From Clostridiales bacterium UBA1316 (lineage in GTDB: Bacteria > Bacillota > Clostridia > Oscillospirales > Oscillospiraceae): DNA of 64,000 bases. Of this stretch, positions 41,458 through 50,386 are shown one piece after another. The stretch lies in the NCBI GenBank assembly GCA_002307055.1, contig DBTM01000036.1:1-64000 (forward strand). Direction: 5' to 3'. The notes below the pieces were generated by a model. The model had not been told where the DNA came from and searched no databases. It saw only the letters and a program-made list of their open reading frames with translations. Numbering within the stretch: position 1 is the first letter of the stretch; each line of letters opens with the position of its first letter. The translations under genes and the position numbers were made by a program.

Positions 41458-42834
41458 TTAGCAAACCTGCTCTTTCCGGCCCAGCTGGCACTGTTTTTCC
41501 ATTTTGGCGGAGACGCTTCTGATGTCCCGGCACTTGGCGGAATTCCAAATCTCGTGCCAGGGCGATGCCAGTATATTGCCCAGACCCGGACCGGACAGCC
41601 AGCTTTGACAGGGGATGACCGTCCCGTCGGGCGCGACGGCCATATTGCTCAGGCACGCGCCGCACGACGGAATGGTTTTGAAACCAATCTCGCGCAGGCG
41701 CTCTTCGGGCAGCCAGCCGGGTGAGGTGAAGCTGATATCCATACAATTTTTTTTACAATAGGTATACGCGTCTTTGAGAACGTCATAAAGCGCGTCTTCG
41801 CCGAGCTGCGTACTGACGGACGCCTCGTTTTGAGCGTTGCCGGTTAATATGAGCCCTGAGCAGGAGATATAACGGACGCCGAGCTCTTTAACAAAGCGCA
41901 GGGTCTCCGCGTAATCCTTGTTTAATGTGCACAGCGGCGTGTTGATGCTGACATTAAGCCCGGCGCTGACCGCGTTTTTAATGCCCGCGACTGTCTTTTC
42001 CCAGCTTTCGGCGCCGACCAAAAGGTTATGTATTTGTGATTTGTGGGAATAAAGCGTTACCTGAACACTGTCAAGGCTGGCCTCGCACAGCGCCGAGCAT
42101 AATTCCGGCGTGAGGCAGATCCCGTTCGTGTTGAGCCGTGAGATAAACCATTTCGAATAGCCGACCAGTTCCGTCAGGTCGCGCCGGAGCGTCGGCTCGC
42201 CGCCGGTAAAGGTAATCTGAGGGATGCCGGCTGCCCGGCACTTGTCAATGACCTTTTTCCAGCCCTCCGTCGTCAGCTCGTCGGCACCGGACAGCTCCTG
42301 ATGGGCGGCATAGCAGTGCAGGCACTTGTTGTTGCAGTTCCAGTTCCCGCTCTTGCTCAGCGAGCTGATCATGAGGTCCATCCGGTGCGGCGCGTTCATA
42401 TGTCTGGCGTATTCGGAAAGCGTCAAAGCGCCGATTTTCTCAGTAGGCTCCCGTCCGTTAGCCACATCGTCAAGCGTGTTGATGATGCGCCATAAATCGT
42501 CCCGTATCGTTTTTTCCTTGACGCGGCGGTAGATGCCGCGCATTTTGGCGATAGTTTTAACAATGACCGCTTCCCAATCACTGTCAAAAACATCCTTCCC
42601 GTCGTAGGGCTGCATCTCATCGATAAAAATCGACAGCAAAATGGCCCAAGAGGTGTTGATGGGCAGAATATCCTGACCGTTTAAAATGATAACGCTCGGA
42701 GCAGTCCCCACCAGACGAAGCCTCGGCGGTATCATATGCACACGCACCACGCCCTCACGCCCCGGATTCAGCGTGACATGCTTGACCCCGCTGAAATGCT
42801 CCTGAAAATATTGATACTCCTTGAAACCCATCAT
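41458..42834 (-). CDS. radical SAM/SPASM domain enzyme
   Basis: This is a 458-residue enzyme. An N-terminal region of about 150 residues (with VIILNGQDILPINTSWAILL) precedes the radical SAM barrel. The cluster motif is CNNKCLHC (Cys167, 171, 174), followed by the GGEP motif TFTGGEPTLRRD. The C-terminus has a SPASM-like set, CGACLSNMAVAPDGTVIPC and later CQLG...C, for auxiliary Fe-S clusters. SPASM enzymes mainly modify peptides or proteins. The next gene encodes a Cys-rich tail, which is the obvious candidate substrate. The start is one of two adjacent ATG codons after AAAGAG. Confidence 0.88.
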   Translation of the reverse strand: MMGFKEYQYFQEHFSGVKHVTLNPGREGVVRVHMIPPRLRLVGTAPSVIILNGQDILPINTSWAILLSIFIDEMQPYDGKDVFDSDWEAVIVKTIAKMRGIYRRVKEKTIRDDLWRIINTLDDVANGREPTEKIGALTLSEYARHMNAPHRMDLMISSLSKSGNWNCNNKCLHCYAAHQELSGADELTTEGWKKVIDKCRAAGIPQITFTGGEPTLRRDLTELVGYSKWFISRLNTNGICLTPELCSALCEASLDSVQVTLYSHKSQIHNLLVGAESWEKTVAGIKNAVSAGLNVSINTPLCTLNKDYAETLRFVKELGVRYISCSGLILTGNAQNEASVSTQLGEDALYDVLKDAYTYCKKNCMDISFTSPGWLPEERLREIGFKTIPSCGACLSNMAVAPDGTVIPCQSWLSGPGLGNILASPWHEIWNSAKCRDIRSVSAKMEKQCQLGRKEQVC

Positions 42835-42860
42835 TAAAACCACTCTTTCAATGCAAGCTC

Positions 42861-42913
42861 AGTATAATACTGTAATATTTTACTTTATATTACTTTATAT
42901 TACTTCATTTTAC
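42861..42913 (-). promoter_or_regulatory. promoter region with three 10-bp direct repeats
   Basis: TACTTTATAT occurs at 42881-42890 and 42891-42900, and TACTTCATTT follows at 42901-42910. On the minus strand they sit where the -35 box would be, before a TATTATACT -10 region (42861-42869). Helical-turn spacing and a poor -35 suggest an activator site. Confidence 0.5.
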
Positions 42914-42935
42914 AACAAAAATCAACCATAAACGC

Positions 42936-42969
42936 AGAACAGGTATATTATACAATATACCTGCGCTGC
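42936..42969 (-). terminator. hairpin after the acetyltransferase gene
   Basis: AGGTATATT and AATATACCT pair exactly, extended outward by CAG/CTG pairs with two mismatches. A T-run follows only about 15 bases later on the minus strand, so termination is uncertain. Confidence 0.4.
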
Positions 42970-42996
42970 TGCCAAGCAGATGCTTTTGCTGTACAA

Positions 42997-43596
42997 TTAT
43001 TTTACGGAAGGATTGCGGAGCGCCATATATTCCGGGCGGGTAATTGCCAGGCGCAGCGCTTCCTTTGCCTTTTTCGAGTCCGGCAAAGGTACTTTAGCAA
43101 CGATTCTCATGCCGTTCTTAATAAAAACACGCTGGCTACGTAGATTGTAGTCATCAGGAAGGCCGTAAACCACATCGGCATGCTCCGTATTAAACGCGAA
43201 GTCCAGCAGCATACCGATAAACAGCGTTCCAATGCCCTGCCCCCAATAGCTTTTCTCACCGATGGCCATATCGATGCGCCGCACATCAGTATCTGCCGGA
43301 TGCTGGGCTAGAATGTCGGCATAATTCATCTTTTGCAGCCAGCATTCGCCGATTGGTATACTGTTTGCTTCGATGATAAAGCAATAGGCCGTTTGCGAGG
43401 TCATACCGTAAATATAATGGACACTTTCCGGCTCGTAGTGTGTCACATCCGCTTCCTCGCACCAGTACAGCACCTCCGGGTCCGCGTTCCACTTGTACAG
43501 AAGCGGCAGATGCGCGTCACTCATAGGGCGCAGGACGATGCTGTATGTATCGTTGCCTCCATAAAGCGTGATGTCATGTGTTTTGATAATGCTCAT
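42997..43596 (-). CDS. GNAT acetyltransferase, aminoglycoside 6'-N-acetyltransferase-like
   Basis: This 199-residue GNAT protein begins its core with VLRPMSDAHLPLLYKWNADPE. It has the acetyl-CoA motif GEKSYWGQGIGTLFIGMLL and the late NLRSQRVFIKNGM segment. The order and spacing resemble AAC(6')-type and RimJ-like enzymes. The substrate could be an aminoglycoside, a peptide or a metabolite. It is followed by a hairpin and preceded by a second acetyltransferase gene 33 bp upstream on the same strand. Confidence 0.82.
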   Translation of the reverse strand: MSIIKTHDITLYGGNDTYSIVLRPMSDAHLPLLYKWNADPEVLYWCEEADVTHYEPESVHYIYGMTSQTAYCFIIEANSIPIGECWLQKMNYADILAQHPADTDVRRIDMAIGEKSYWGQGIGTLFIGMLLDFAFNTEHADVVYGLPDDYNLRSQRVFIKNGMRIVAKVPLPDSKKAKEALRLAITRPEYMALRNPSVK

Positions 43597-43629
43597 GCGT
43601 GACCTCCTTATCTGGTTTAGTTTCCGGCC

Positions 43630-44445
43630 TTATGGCTGAATGCTGTCGGCGGTAAAGTCATACCCGGGTTTTGTGGCCCAAATCCATAGGGTGTCATCGG
43701 TAAAGCCGCATTTTCTGTAAAACTCGACGGTGCCGCCGACGCGGATGATATCCGACTTGGGACGGCATCTCCGTATGGTTTCGTTGATCAGGAAGCGGCC
43801 CGCGCCTTTGCCGTGATAAGCCGGGAGCACAAATATCCAATCGAGATCGGTTTCTCTGACCTCCGGCGTATAGGCCGAAATGCTGACGGCGACGCTTTTC
43901 TTGAGCGCGTTGTCATAAACGAAAAACCAAAGAGCGGGATCAAACGCCGGAAATTTTGCCATCCTGTGAATACCGTTTGACGTCATCCAGGTACTTTGGC
44001 CGGATTCATCTCCGCTGATAATGTTCGCAGCGAGGCGGTAATGCGTCTCGTCCTCAAAGTTAAAATTGAGCGCGGAATAGCTCGGCGAAGCCTGTATGTC
44101 TGGACTATAATTATTGTCGTACCGCAGGCTCCAGCCGTCATGAATCTCAAAGCCATGCAATTGGTCTTTAACCTGCTCGAAAATCGATATCGGCAGGCTG
44201 ACGGCGTCAAGCGTGTTCAGCTCATCTGCCGGTATATGACAGAGACCGTCAGGTGAGTAATAATATAACAAATGCTTTTGCCGCGTTAAGTAATAACAAT
44301 CATGCTTAGGCAGATAAAAGGCCTCGCCCTCTTGTATAAGCGCCCACATTTTCCAGAAGGCGAAGGGGGCTGTTTTTGTGCATTGATTGGGATATTGGCT
44401 TTGTAGTAAATTCTCGATAACGGCAGTTTCAATAGGTTGTTTCAT
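43630..44445 (-). CDS. GNAT-family acetyltransferase with N-terminal extension
   Basis: This is a 271-residue protein. The first half is a divergent GNAT-like domain (FAFWKMWALIQEGEAFYLPK), and the second half carries the acetyl-CoA site LPAYHGKGAGRFLINETI and the closing FYRKCGFTDD. Its start overlaps the methyltransferase stop by 4 bp (ATGA), so the two are translationally coupled. Substrate unknown. Confidence 0.8.
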   Translation of the reverse strand: MKQPIETAVIENLLQSQYPNQCTKTAPFAFWKMWALIQEGEAFYLPKHDCYYLTRQKHLLYYYSPDGLCHIPADELNTLDAVSLPISIFEQVKDQLHGFEIHDGWSLRYDNNYSPDIQASPSYSALNFNFEDETHYRLAANIISGDESGQSTWMTSNGIHRMAKFPAFDPALWFFVYDNALKKSVAVSISAYTPEVRETDLDWIFVLPAYHGKGAGRFLINETIRRCRPKSDIIRVGGTVEFYRKCGFTDDTLWIWATKPGYDFTADSIQP

Positions 44446-45554
44446 AAGGTAGTCTCCTTTTGTATTAATTTTTTTAATGCAAAGACATAAACTCTTTCCA
44501 TCATTCCAAACAATCGGTTTTTACGTAGGATACTTGTTTGATCAGCGATATAGAAGCTGAATTTTTCAAGCAGCATATATAAATTGTCTAGGCTGCCGTC
44601 GCCATTGGCTTGAGATATATCTGAGTACTGCAGAAGTATGACACCTTCGTTTTCCAGGTGTGCGCCTGCTTGTTGAAAGAAACGGTTTATGACAGTAAAA
44701 TTAGGGTCGTAGATTGCGGTTTCATAGGCGTTTTTTGGTTTGCCTTTTATCCAAGGAGCGTTGAACAAAATAACGTCAAAGGTATCGTTTATACCGTCAA
44801 ACAAATCGGTGCATATAACTTTTGATATAACATGTTCCAATTTATTTGCTTTAATGTTATTCTGCACGCAGCTGACAGCATTAGGGTTAATGTCAACTGC
44901 CACAACGTCCTCCGCTCCTGTTTTTGCGGCGATCATCGCAAGTATCCCCGTCCCTGTGCCGATATCAATGACCCGCTTGCCCTTAAATAAGCATGCATAG
45001 GCAAAAAACATCTCGGGTACGCTTTTATCAAACGGGACGTAGACGAAGGGCTTGATATAGAGGGCCGCATTGATAAAATCGAAATATATGCCGTCGCGCG
45101 CTCTTTTTAGATCTGTCAAAATGCGGTTATAACGCCGTGCGGGCAGCAGATAACGATGCTCCTGCACGTCCTCTGACAGCCAGCTTTGTATATCTTCATG
45201 AAAAGGGGAGTCTTCAAGAAGCAAAAAGGTGTTCTTATGCAGTAAATACATGAACCGCTGCTTTTTGATTCTTTTTATTGCTGCGTGGTTCTTGATTCCG
45301 GTTGATTGGTAATGCCTGATATCATCAGCTGTCACAAGAGCACTTTCGTAATGATGCAAATAATGAAGCAGGTATTCCGCCTGCCGGTAATCACCGGAGA
45401 TAATAACTGCGATATTATTCCGGATTTTTTCAAATAAGCTGGTTGGATTAATTGTGGTATGACAGATTTCTGTCTTAACTGCGCTGTTGTATATGTCAAG
45501 GAACTCGTCCAATACCATAACCTCGCCGATGCCGTTAATTTCCGTTTTTTTCAT
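44442..45554 (-). CDS. class I SAM-dependent methyltransferase
   Basis: The protein has 370 residues. The SAM-binding core shows VIDIGTGTGILAMIAAKTGA and VVAVDINPNAVSCVQNN. The catalytic motif IV reads FNAPWIKG, where N5-glutamine and RNA guanine/adenine methylases usually have NPPY or NPPF. The N-terminal 170 residues are a helical domain without a known family. The overall pattern resembles PrmC/RsmC relatives. AAAGGA precedes the ATG at 45554. It is coupled to the acetyltransferase gene downstream. Confidence 0.82.
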   Translation of the reverse strand: MKKTEINGIGEVMVLDEFLDIYNSAVKTEICHTTINPTSLFEKIRNNIAVIISGDYRQAEYLLHYLHHYESALVTADDIRHYQSTGIKNHAAIKRIKKQRFMYLLHKNTFLLLEDSPFHEDIQSWLSEDVQEHRYLLPARRYNRILTDLKRARDGIYFDFINAALYIKPFVYVPFDKSVPEMFFAYACLFKGKRVIDIGTGTGILAMIAAKTGAEDVVAVDINPNAVSCVQNNIKANKLEHVISKVICTDLFDGINDTFDVILFNAPWIKGKPKNAYETAIYDPNFTVINRFFQQAGAHLENEGVILLQYSDISQANGDGSLDNLYMLLEKFSFYIADQTSILRKNRLFGMMERVYVFALKKLIQKETTL

Positions 45555-45591
45555 TGTTGAAGTCCTTTCAAAAAACTGCCGCCGCAATTTG

Positions 45592-46188
45592 TTATATAAA
45601 TTTGCTCATCAGGGTTTGCGTCGAGCAGTTTGGAAATATTTTGCCGTACGCGTGCTGAAGGGCGCGGTCGATGCCGTTGGTAAAGATGCAGAGGCGGATG
45701 TCGGCGCCGTCGTCGTAGCACCAGGCTTCGGGGTAGCTGGTGTTCAGGCGGCGCAGGTCGTCGAGGGTGACGGGGGGGTTGTCTTGGACGAGCAGCGAGG
45801 CGGTGTAGCCGCATTTTAGGTAGAAGCCTTCGGCAGCTTCGACTGAACCAAGCGCGAGCAGATGGACGTTTTGAGCAAGAGCGCGCTTTTCGAGTTCATA
45901 CAGCAATTGCCTTGCGATTCCTTTCTTTCTGACGCGTGCGTCGGTAGCGACAGGACCGACGGTGATGCTGCCGTTTGCCTCTGTTCTGCCGAAGACTATA
46001 CCAATGACTTCATTGTTTACTTCGGCATAAAGCAGCAGGTTACTCCCGCTTGCCATGCGCTCAAGCCATTTGCTTTTGGCGTTTTCGCCTTCTGTTGCAT
46101 TGGGTGCGTTTTCGAAAACGCGCTTATTAAAGGCAAGAGCTTTGTCTAAATCAAGCTCAGTTGTGATGTTTTTAATCGTAAATTCCAT
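45592..46188 (-). CDS. GNAT-family N-acetyltransferase
   Basis: This is a 198-residue GNAT protein. The acetyl-CoA loop is DARVRKKGIARQLLYELEKRA, and VEAAEGFYLKCGYTASL closes the core. A C-terminal stretch of about 50 residues is atypical. It lies 37 bp upstream of the methyltransferase gene and forms a four-gene leftward run with it and two more acetyltransferases. Confidence 0.82.
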   Translation of the reverse strand: MEFTIKNITTELDLDKALAFNKRVFENAPNATEGENAKSKWLERMASGSNLLLYAEVNNEVIGIVFGRTEANGSITVGPVATDARVRKKGIARQLLYELEKRALAQNVHLLALGSVEAAEGFYLKCGYTASLLVQDNPPVTLDDLRRLNTSYPEAWCYDDGADIRLCIFTNGIDRALQHAYGKIFPNCSTQTLMSKFI

Positions 46189-46240
46189 TATAATTACCTC
46201 CTGGAAATAATAGGTTAAAGTGCAAATCTGGCCGGTAAAT

Positions 46241-46450
46241 CCGTAGGGGCGATCTGCGATCGCCAGTCTGGCTCGTTTTTTGCGGTGTTACGCAGCACAA
46301 TTTGGGCGGCGTGGAAGCCGCCCGCTACGTAATATCAGTAAGTCTCCTTGTAGGGGCAATTCACGAATCGCCTTTTGTCGGCGTTACGCGGCACAGGGGA
46401 CAATCCTCACCCGCTGCGGCGGGAGCTCCCTTGGAAAGGGAGTCTTGGAG
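46241..46450 (-). repeat. mosaic of interspersed repeats
   Basis: The segment contains GTAGGGGCGATCTGCGATCGCC, a GGGCGGC/GCCGCCC hairpin, GTAGGGGCAATTCACGAATCGCC and, on the minus strand, a full double-hairpin repeat with tail GAGGATTGTCCCCTGTGCCGCGTAACGC (46381-46446). It is non-coding. Confidence 0.7.
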
Positions 46451-46486
46451 GGGCGAACTGCGATTGCTTATCTGCAAAAAAATAGC

Positions 46487-46568
46487 GAAAAGCCTTGCAG
46501 CTTTTCGCAGAGGGGCAGAGGGAATCTGCCCGAGATACAAAAAGGCTGCGGGCGATACGCCCGCAGCC
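46487..46568. other. two strong hairpins
   Basis: GCGAAAAGC/GCTTTTCGC (46487-46510) and the 11-bp GGCTGCGGGCG/CGCCCGCAGCC stem (46544-46568) stand 33 bases apart. They may be another repeat element or terminators. From 46569 to 46816 nothing further was recognised. Confidence 0.5.
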
Positions 46569-46816
46569 CGACTTAATCGTTTTACATCGGTATATGGCAA
46601 CAACACGAAAGCACAGAGAAACTGCGCTTCAAAAGCCATATGACCGACAAACTCAGGAAAACCAAACTCTCCCGATTAAGCTCCGCACAACGTCTCGCCG
46701 TTATCCATTTGAACGGAGCAAACCACGACATCGCATTTAAAAACGGTTATAATAAACATAATATCACATCCGTGTATTTATATACCACAGTTCGCCGGAA
46801 CAATCAAGCTGAAAAT

Positions 46817-46859
46817 AAACAGACGAGGCAGAAACTTTCGATTTCCGCCTCGTCTGTTT
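46817..46859 (-). terminator. strong intrinsic terminator
   Basis: 18-base arms (46817-46834 and 46842-46859) pair with one mismatch around a seven-base loop, 11 bp after the carboxymuconolactone decarboxylase-like gene. Confidence 0.85.
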
Positions 46860-46870
46860 GTTGTTATGGG

Positions 46871-47188
46871 TTAGGCCGGTGCGTTATCGTAGCCGGCTGC
46901 GGCGGCGGCAAGGCAGTCGTTGACACCGTTGATGCCCGAGGTCATCAGGGTGACGAGGACAGCGCCGAGGACTTCCTGTTTGGTGGCGCCTGCTTTTTTG
47001 GCAAAGCCTGCATGGGCTGAGACGGAGCCGACACCGCCGCGGCTGGCCTGGATACCCATATAGATGAGCTGGAAGGTCTTTTCGTCAAGACCGCACCCGC
47101 TCTGGAGATCACCTGCGAATTTAAAGAAAGCCTGCATTGTTGCGGGGTTTTCCTTGCCCCATACTTCAAAAGGGTTGACATCTGCCAT
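46871..47188 (-). CDS. carboxymuconolactone decarboxylase/AhpD-family protein
   Basis: This is a 105-residue all-helical protein of the CMD family. The core LIYMGIQASRGGVGSVSAHA normally reads with a Cys-x2-Cys redox pair in AhpD; here the positions hold Gly/Ser and no CxxC is present. It is therefore not a classical AhpD peroxidase partner. The ATG at 47188 follows AGGAGG by nine bases; two in-frame ATGs upstream are too close to that site. It is co-transcribed with the SDR gene, 35 bp downstream of it. Confidence 0.8.
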   Translation of the reverse strand: MADVNPFEVWGKENPATMQAFFKFAGDLQSGCGLDEKTFQLIYMGIQASRGGVGSVSAHAGFAKKAGATKQEVLGAVLVTLMTSGINGVNDCLAAAAAGYDNAPA

Positions 47189-47223
47189 GATCATGATCCT
47201 CCTATATAAATTTTTATTTTGAA

Positions 47224-48156
47224 CTAATTCCAATCCGGTCCGGGAACAGGCTTCTGCGTGTCGTAGACGGGATTCCAGGTCAGGAAGCTGAACATTTTCT
47301 TCATGTCCAGGTCCTCGGGCTGGTCGGGAATGGCGCGAATGATCGCATCCGTCTTGGCTTTAACGACATCTTTAAATTCGCTGTGCGTAAAGATATAAAG
47401 ATCGCCCCGTTTAATGCCGCGGACAACGCGTTCACCGGCTTCTTCGGCGGGCATGAGCATTGCATCAAAGTTAAACGCGGGCGCGCCGCTGGCCGGAGGG
47501 GGAGGTGGGGGCGGCGCAACGGGAGCGTTATCGTTTTTAAGAGCTTCCGGGCGGACGTTCTTTGAGTTTTTTGCAAGATCGCCCCGAACGGGGCCGGGGA
47601 TGAACGCGGACGCGCCGACGTTTGTGCCCTTCAGATCGCTCGCAACGGTCTCCATCATACCGATAACGGCTGCCTTCGTTGTGTTATACAGCGTGGCACC
47701 CGGAACAACGGTCATACCGGACTGGGACGCCGTGCTGACGACATGGCCGCCTTCGCCGTGCGCCAGGATGCGCGGTAAAATGGTAATGATGCCGTTGATG
47801 ACGCCCATCAGGTTGACACCGACGATAAAATCGGCGTCTTTAAAAGAGTGCTTCCAGAGCGGTGAGCTGCCGACCTCGACACCGGCGTTGTTGACGAGCA
47901 CATGGATTTTACCGAACACAGCCTCCGCCTCGTCCGCCGCCTTGGCATAAGCCTCGCGGTCGGTGACATTAAGCTGGATACCGTGGACAGGCCAGCCCTT
48001 CTCTTTGAAGAACGGCAGAACCTCATCAATGGCGTTTTGGCGCAGATCGGCGATAACGACCTTCATACCCGCTCTTCCGAAGGCCTTGGCGATGCCGAGC
48101 CCGATGCCGCTGGCTCCGCCGGTTATGAACGCAACTTTTCCATTTAAATTTTCCAT
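47224..48156 (-). CDS. short-chain dehydrogenase/reductase with poly-proline insert
   Basis: This is a 310-residue Rossmann-fold oxidoreductase with TGGASGIGLGIAKAF for the cofactor, NNAGVEVG, catalytic Ser in STASQSGM and YNTTK with the Tyr/Lys pair. About 50 residues longer than a minimal SDR, it carries an APPPPPPP insert near residue 217, in the substrate lid. The aspartate in VVIADLRQN after the second strand favours NAD. Substrate unknown. Confidence 0.9.
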   Translation of the reverse strand: MENLNGKVAFITGGASGIGLGIAKAFGRAGMKVVIADLRQNAIDEVLPFFKEKGWPVHGIQLNVTDREAYAKAADEAEAVFGKIHVLVNNAGVEVGSSPLWKHSFKDADFIVGVNLMGVINGIITILPRILAHGEGGHVVSTASQSGMTVVPGATLYNTTKAAVIGMMETVASDLKGTNVGASAFIPGPVRGDLAKNSKNVRPEALKNDNAPVAPPPPPPPASGAPAFNFDAMLMPAEEAGERVVRGIKRGDLYIFTHSEFKDVVKAKTDAIIRAIPDQPEDLDMKKMFSFLTWNPVYDTQKPVPGPDWN

Positions 48157-48407
48157 AAAAACCTACATTCCCGCGCCGAGGCGCGTTTTATATGGCAATA
48201 ATACTGCAGCGCAGCTTGAGAGTTATATGATAAACAAGCCGAAATACATCAGTGCTATCTTAAGCTATCTCATGCCGATTTTCAAGTAGCAGCGATACTG
48301 TTTTTTGCGGCAATACAATTTGCATATAACGACGTGAGGCATACCGCCGCCTGTGAGCAAGGGAAATAACCGGTCTATATGCTTCGCTCAATATATCAGC
48401 ACGAATT

Positions 48408-48436
48408 TTGTATACCTAAAATGGCAAATATATCAT
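48408..48436 (+). promoter_or_regulatory. promoter upstream of the glycosidase gene
   Basis: TTGTAT, 17 bases, TATCAT, about 95 bp before the gene, within the 375-bp divergent spacer. The rest of that spacer shows no other feature. Confidence 0.5.
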
Positions 48437-48531
48437 GACTTTTCATTTAAGGTGGAGTAAAATGGCACCATCATTTAAATGCGATGGACGGGTTATCGGC
48501 GTTACCTATCACGGAGATAATCTGAAATGAG

Positions 48532-50316
48532 GTGTTTATTATTTTAACAGCCAAAACCTTTGTCGAGCCTCTTGATATGCCGTTTTCGCGGCGCGGGTCA
48601 TACATATGCTTTGCCAACGCCAATGGCGGCAGCAGCGCGCTCGGGCAGGCGCAGCTCTGGCTGGCGACGTCACGTATGCGGCCAAGTGACAGGAATAACG
48701 GCAATATTCTGGCTGATAACCATTTCAGGCAGATGCAGCTGGAGCTTGTCAAAGACGGCTCGGTGCAGGAGTGCGTGATTTCCACAACGCCGTATGAGCT
48801 GATTTTTGAGTGCGCGCTGGGCAGTATCCGGTTCTGCATCGGGGACTATAAATACGCCGAGTGCAAGGGCGCGGACGGACTGACGCTGCGCATTAAAACG
48901 ACAGCCGGTGTGTCGGGGCCTATAACGAGCCTCCCGGCGATTGACCTGCTCGACGGCTCGTGGAAGACGAACTTCGGCAACTACTTTATGCTGTTTGTAC
49001 CGTCCAGAGGAACGATCCAGCTGGGACCGGAGGGCGCCATCGAGCTCGTCCCCGACGATAAGGGTGTGATCGAGCTGGTTATGGAGGAGTCGCTTGTTGA
49101 TCCGAAACGGCGCACGGCTTATCGGACGTATAACGCCTGTGTCGCAACGGTGAAAGATGATTTTGACGGTTTCGCGGAGCGGATTGCGCCCGCGCTTCCG
49201 GAGAGATACAGAGAACGGGGGCAGCAGGCGCTGTGGACGCTCTGGGGGCTCACCGTCGTCCCGGACATCGAGACTGTTTACAGGCATCAGATGGTGAAAA
49301 TGATCCGCTCCAGCTTTGAGGCGGCGTTCTCCTGGCAGCAGGGTACGCACGCGTTCTTCCTGTCGGCGCACGATTATAAATTTGCGTGGGAGCTGCTGCT
49401 GTCCTGCTTCGACGCGCAGGACAGCACGGGCCGCATTGCCGACGCGCTGACCTATAAGGGCGCGGGAGAGACGATGAAGCCGCCGGTGCAGGGGCTGGGT
49501 CTGCTATGGCTTATGGAGCTCTACGAATTATCGGACCTGCCCAAGGAGGAGCTGGAATACCTTTGGAACGGCATGGAGAAATGGACAAAATTCCATTTGG
49601 AATTCAGGGACCTTGACCACGACGGCATTATAGAAAATCAAAATGCCGGTGAGACGGGCTGGGAGTGCCCGTCCTACTTCAGCATCGGGTTCCCGCTCGC
49701 GAGCCCGGATATTAACGCGTATCTCGTACTACAGATGGAAGCCCTGGCGAAGCTCGGCGGCATGATCGGCAAGAGCGAGAAGATATGTGCGTATTGGGCG
49801 AACAAGGCGAGCGACACCGTACAGAAGATCATCGACATGTTCTGGACTGAGGACGGCTGGACAGCCGTTAATATCATCACCAAGGAGCGGGCCGGGACAA
49901 CGAGCATGGTGCCCAACTGCACGCTTGTGCTTGGGAGGCGGCTGCCGCAGGCGATTATCGACAAAACAATTTCGAATATATTTGATCAGCCCGGTTTCAA
50001 TACGCCTTACGGCCTCACCTCCGAAAATCAAAATAGTCCCCGCTTCATGAACAACTGGAGCCTGGGCAGTATTGATACGCCGATCGAGGCGCTCATGGTT
50101 GTCGGGCTGGAGAGCTGCGGCAGAACGGACCTGGCTAAGAAGGTTGCCGCGGAATATCTCGATTTGCTGATGGAAAACAGAATGATGCATATCCACAACT
50201 CGAAAAATGGGCAGGTGGAGGACCAAAGCTTCTCCTTCTTTACCGAGAAAGCCCTTTTCAATTCAGGCTGGACGGCAGGCTGCTTTATCTTTCTGGCTGA
50301 ATACTACGGCGATTGA
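48532..50316 (+). CDS. six-hairpin glycosidase, MGH1/GH63-like
   Basis: This is a 594-residue protein. After a beta-sandwich-like N-terminal half, residues about 220-594 form an alpha/alpha six-hairpin barrel. DHDGIIENQNAGETGWECPS (about 365-384) corresponds to the D-x-DG...E-x-GWD region of mannosylglycerate hydrolase and GH63 enzymes, with a likely acid in it. SWQQGTHAFFLS and MNNWSLGSIDTPIEA are further barrel motifs. There is no signal peptide, so it acts in the cytoplasm. The GTG start at 48532 is uncertain; a later start near 48547 or 48577 is possible. Confidence 0.75.
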   Translation: MFIILTAKTFVEPLDMPFSRRGSYICFANANGGSSALGQAQLWLATSRMRPSDRNNGNILADNHFRQMQLELVKDGSVQECVISTTPYELIFECALGSIRFCIGDYKYAECKGADGLTLRIKTTAGVSGPITSLPAIDLLDGSWKTNFGNYFMLFVPSRGTIQLGPEGAIELVPDDKGVIELVMEESLVDPKRRTAYRTYNACVATVKDDFDGFAERIAPALPERYRERGQQALWTLWGLTVVPDIETVYRHQMVKMIRSSFEAAFSWQQGTHAFFLSAHDYKFAWELLLSCFDAQDSTGRIADALTYKGAGETMKPPVQGLGLLWLMELYELSDLPKEELEYLWNGMEKWTKFHLEFRDLDHDGIIENQNAGETGWECPSYFSIGFPLASPDINAYLVLQMEALAKLGGMIGKSEKICAYWANKASDTVQKIIDMFWTEDGWTAVNIITKERAGTTSMVPNCTLVLGRRLPQAIIDKTISNIFDQPGFNTPYGLTSENQNSPRFMNNWSLGSIDTPIEALMVVGLESCGRTDLAKKVAAEYLDLLMENRMMHIHNSKNGQVEDQSFSFFTEKALFNSGWTAGCFIFLAEYYGD

Positions 50317-50386
50317 TCCGGCGATTTTAAAATGACGCTGATAGTGCCCTTCGTGCATTGATATATGATTGAAAGAGGTTATCATA

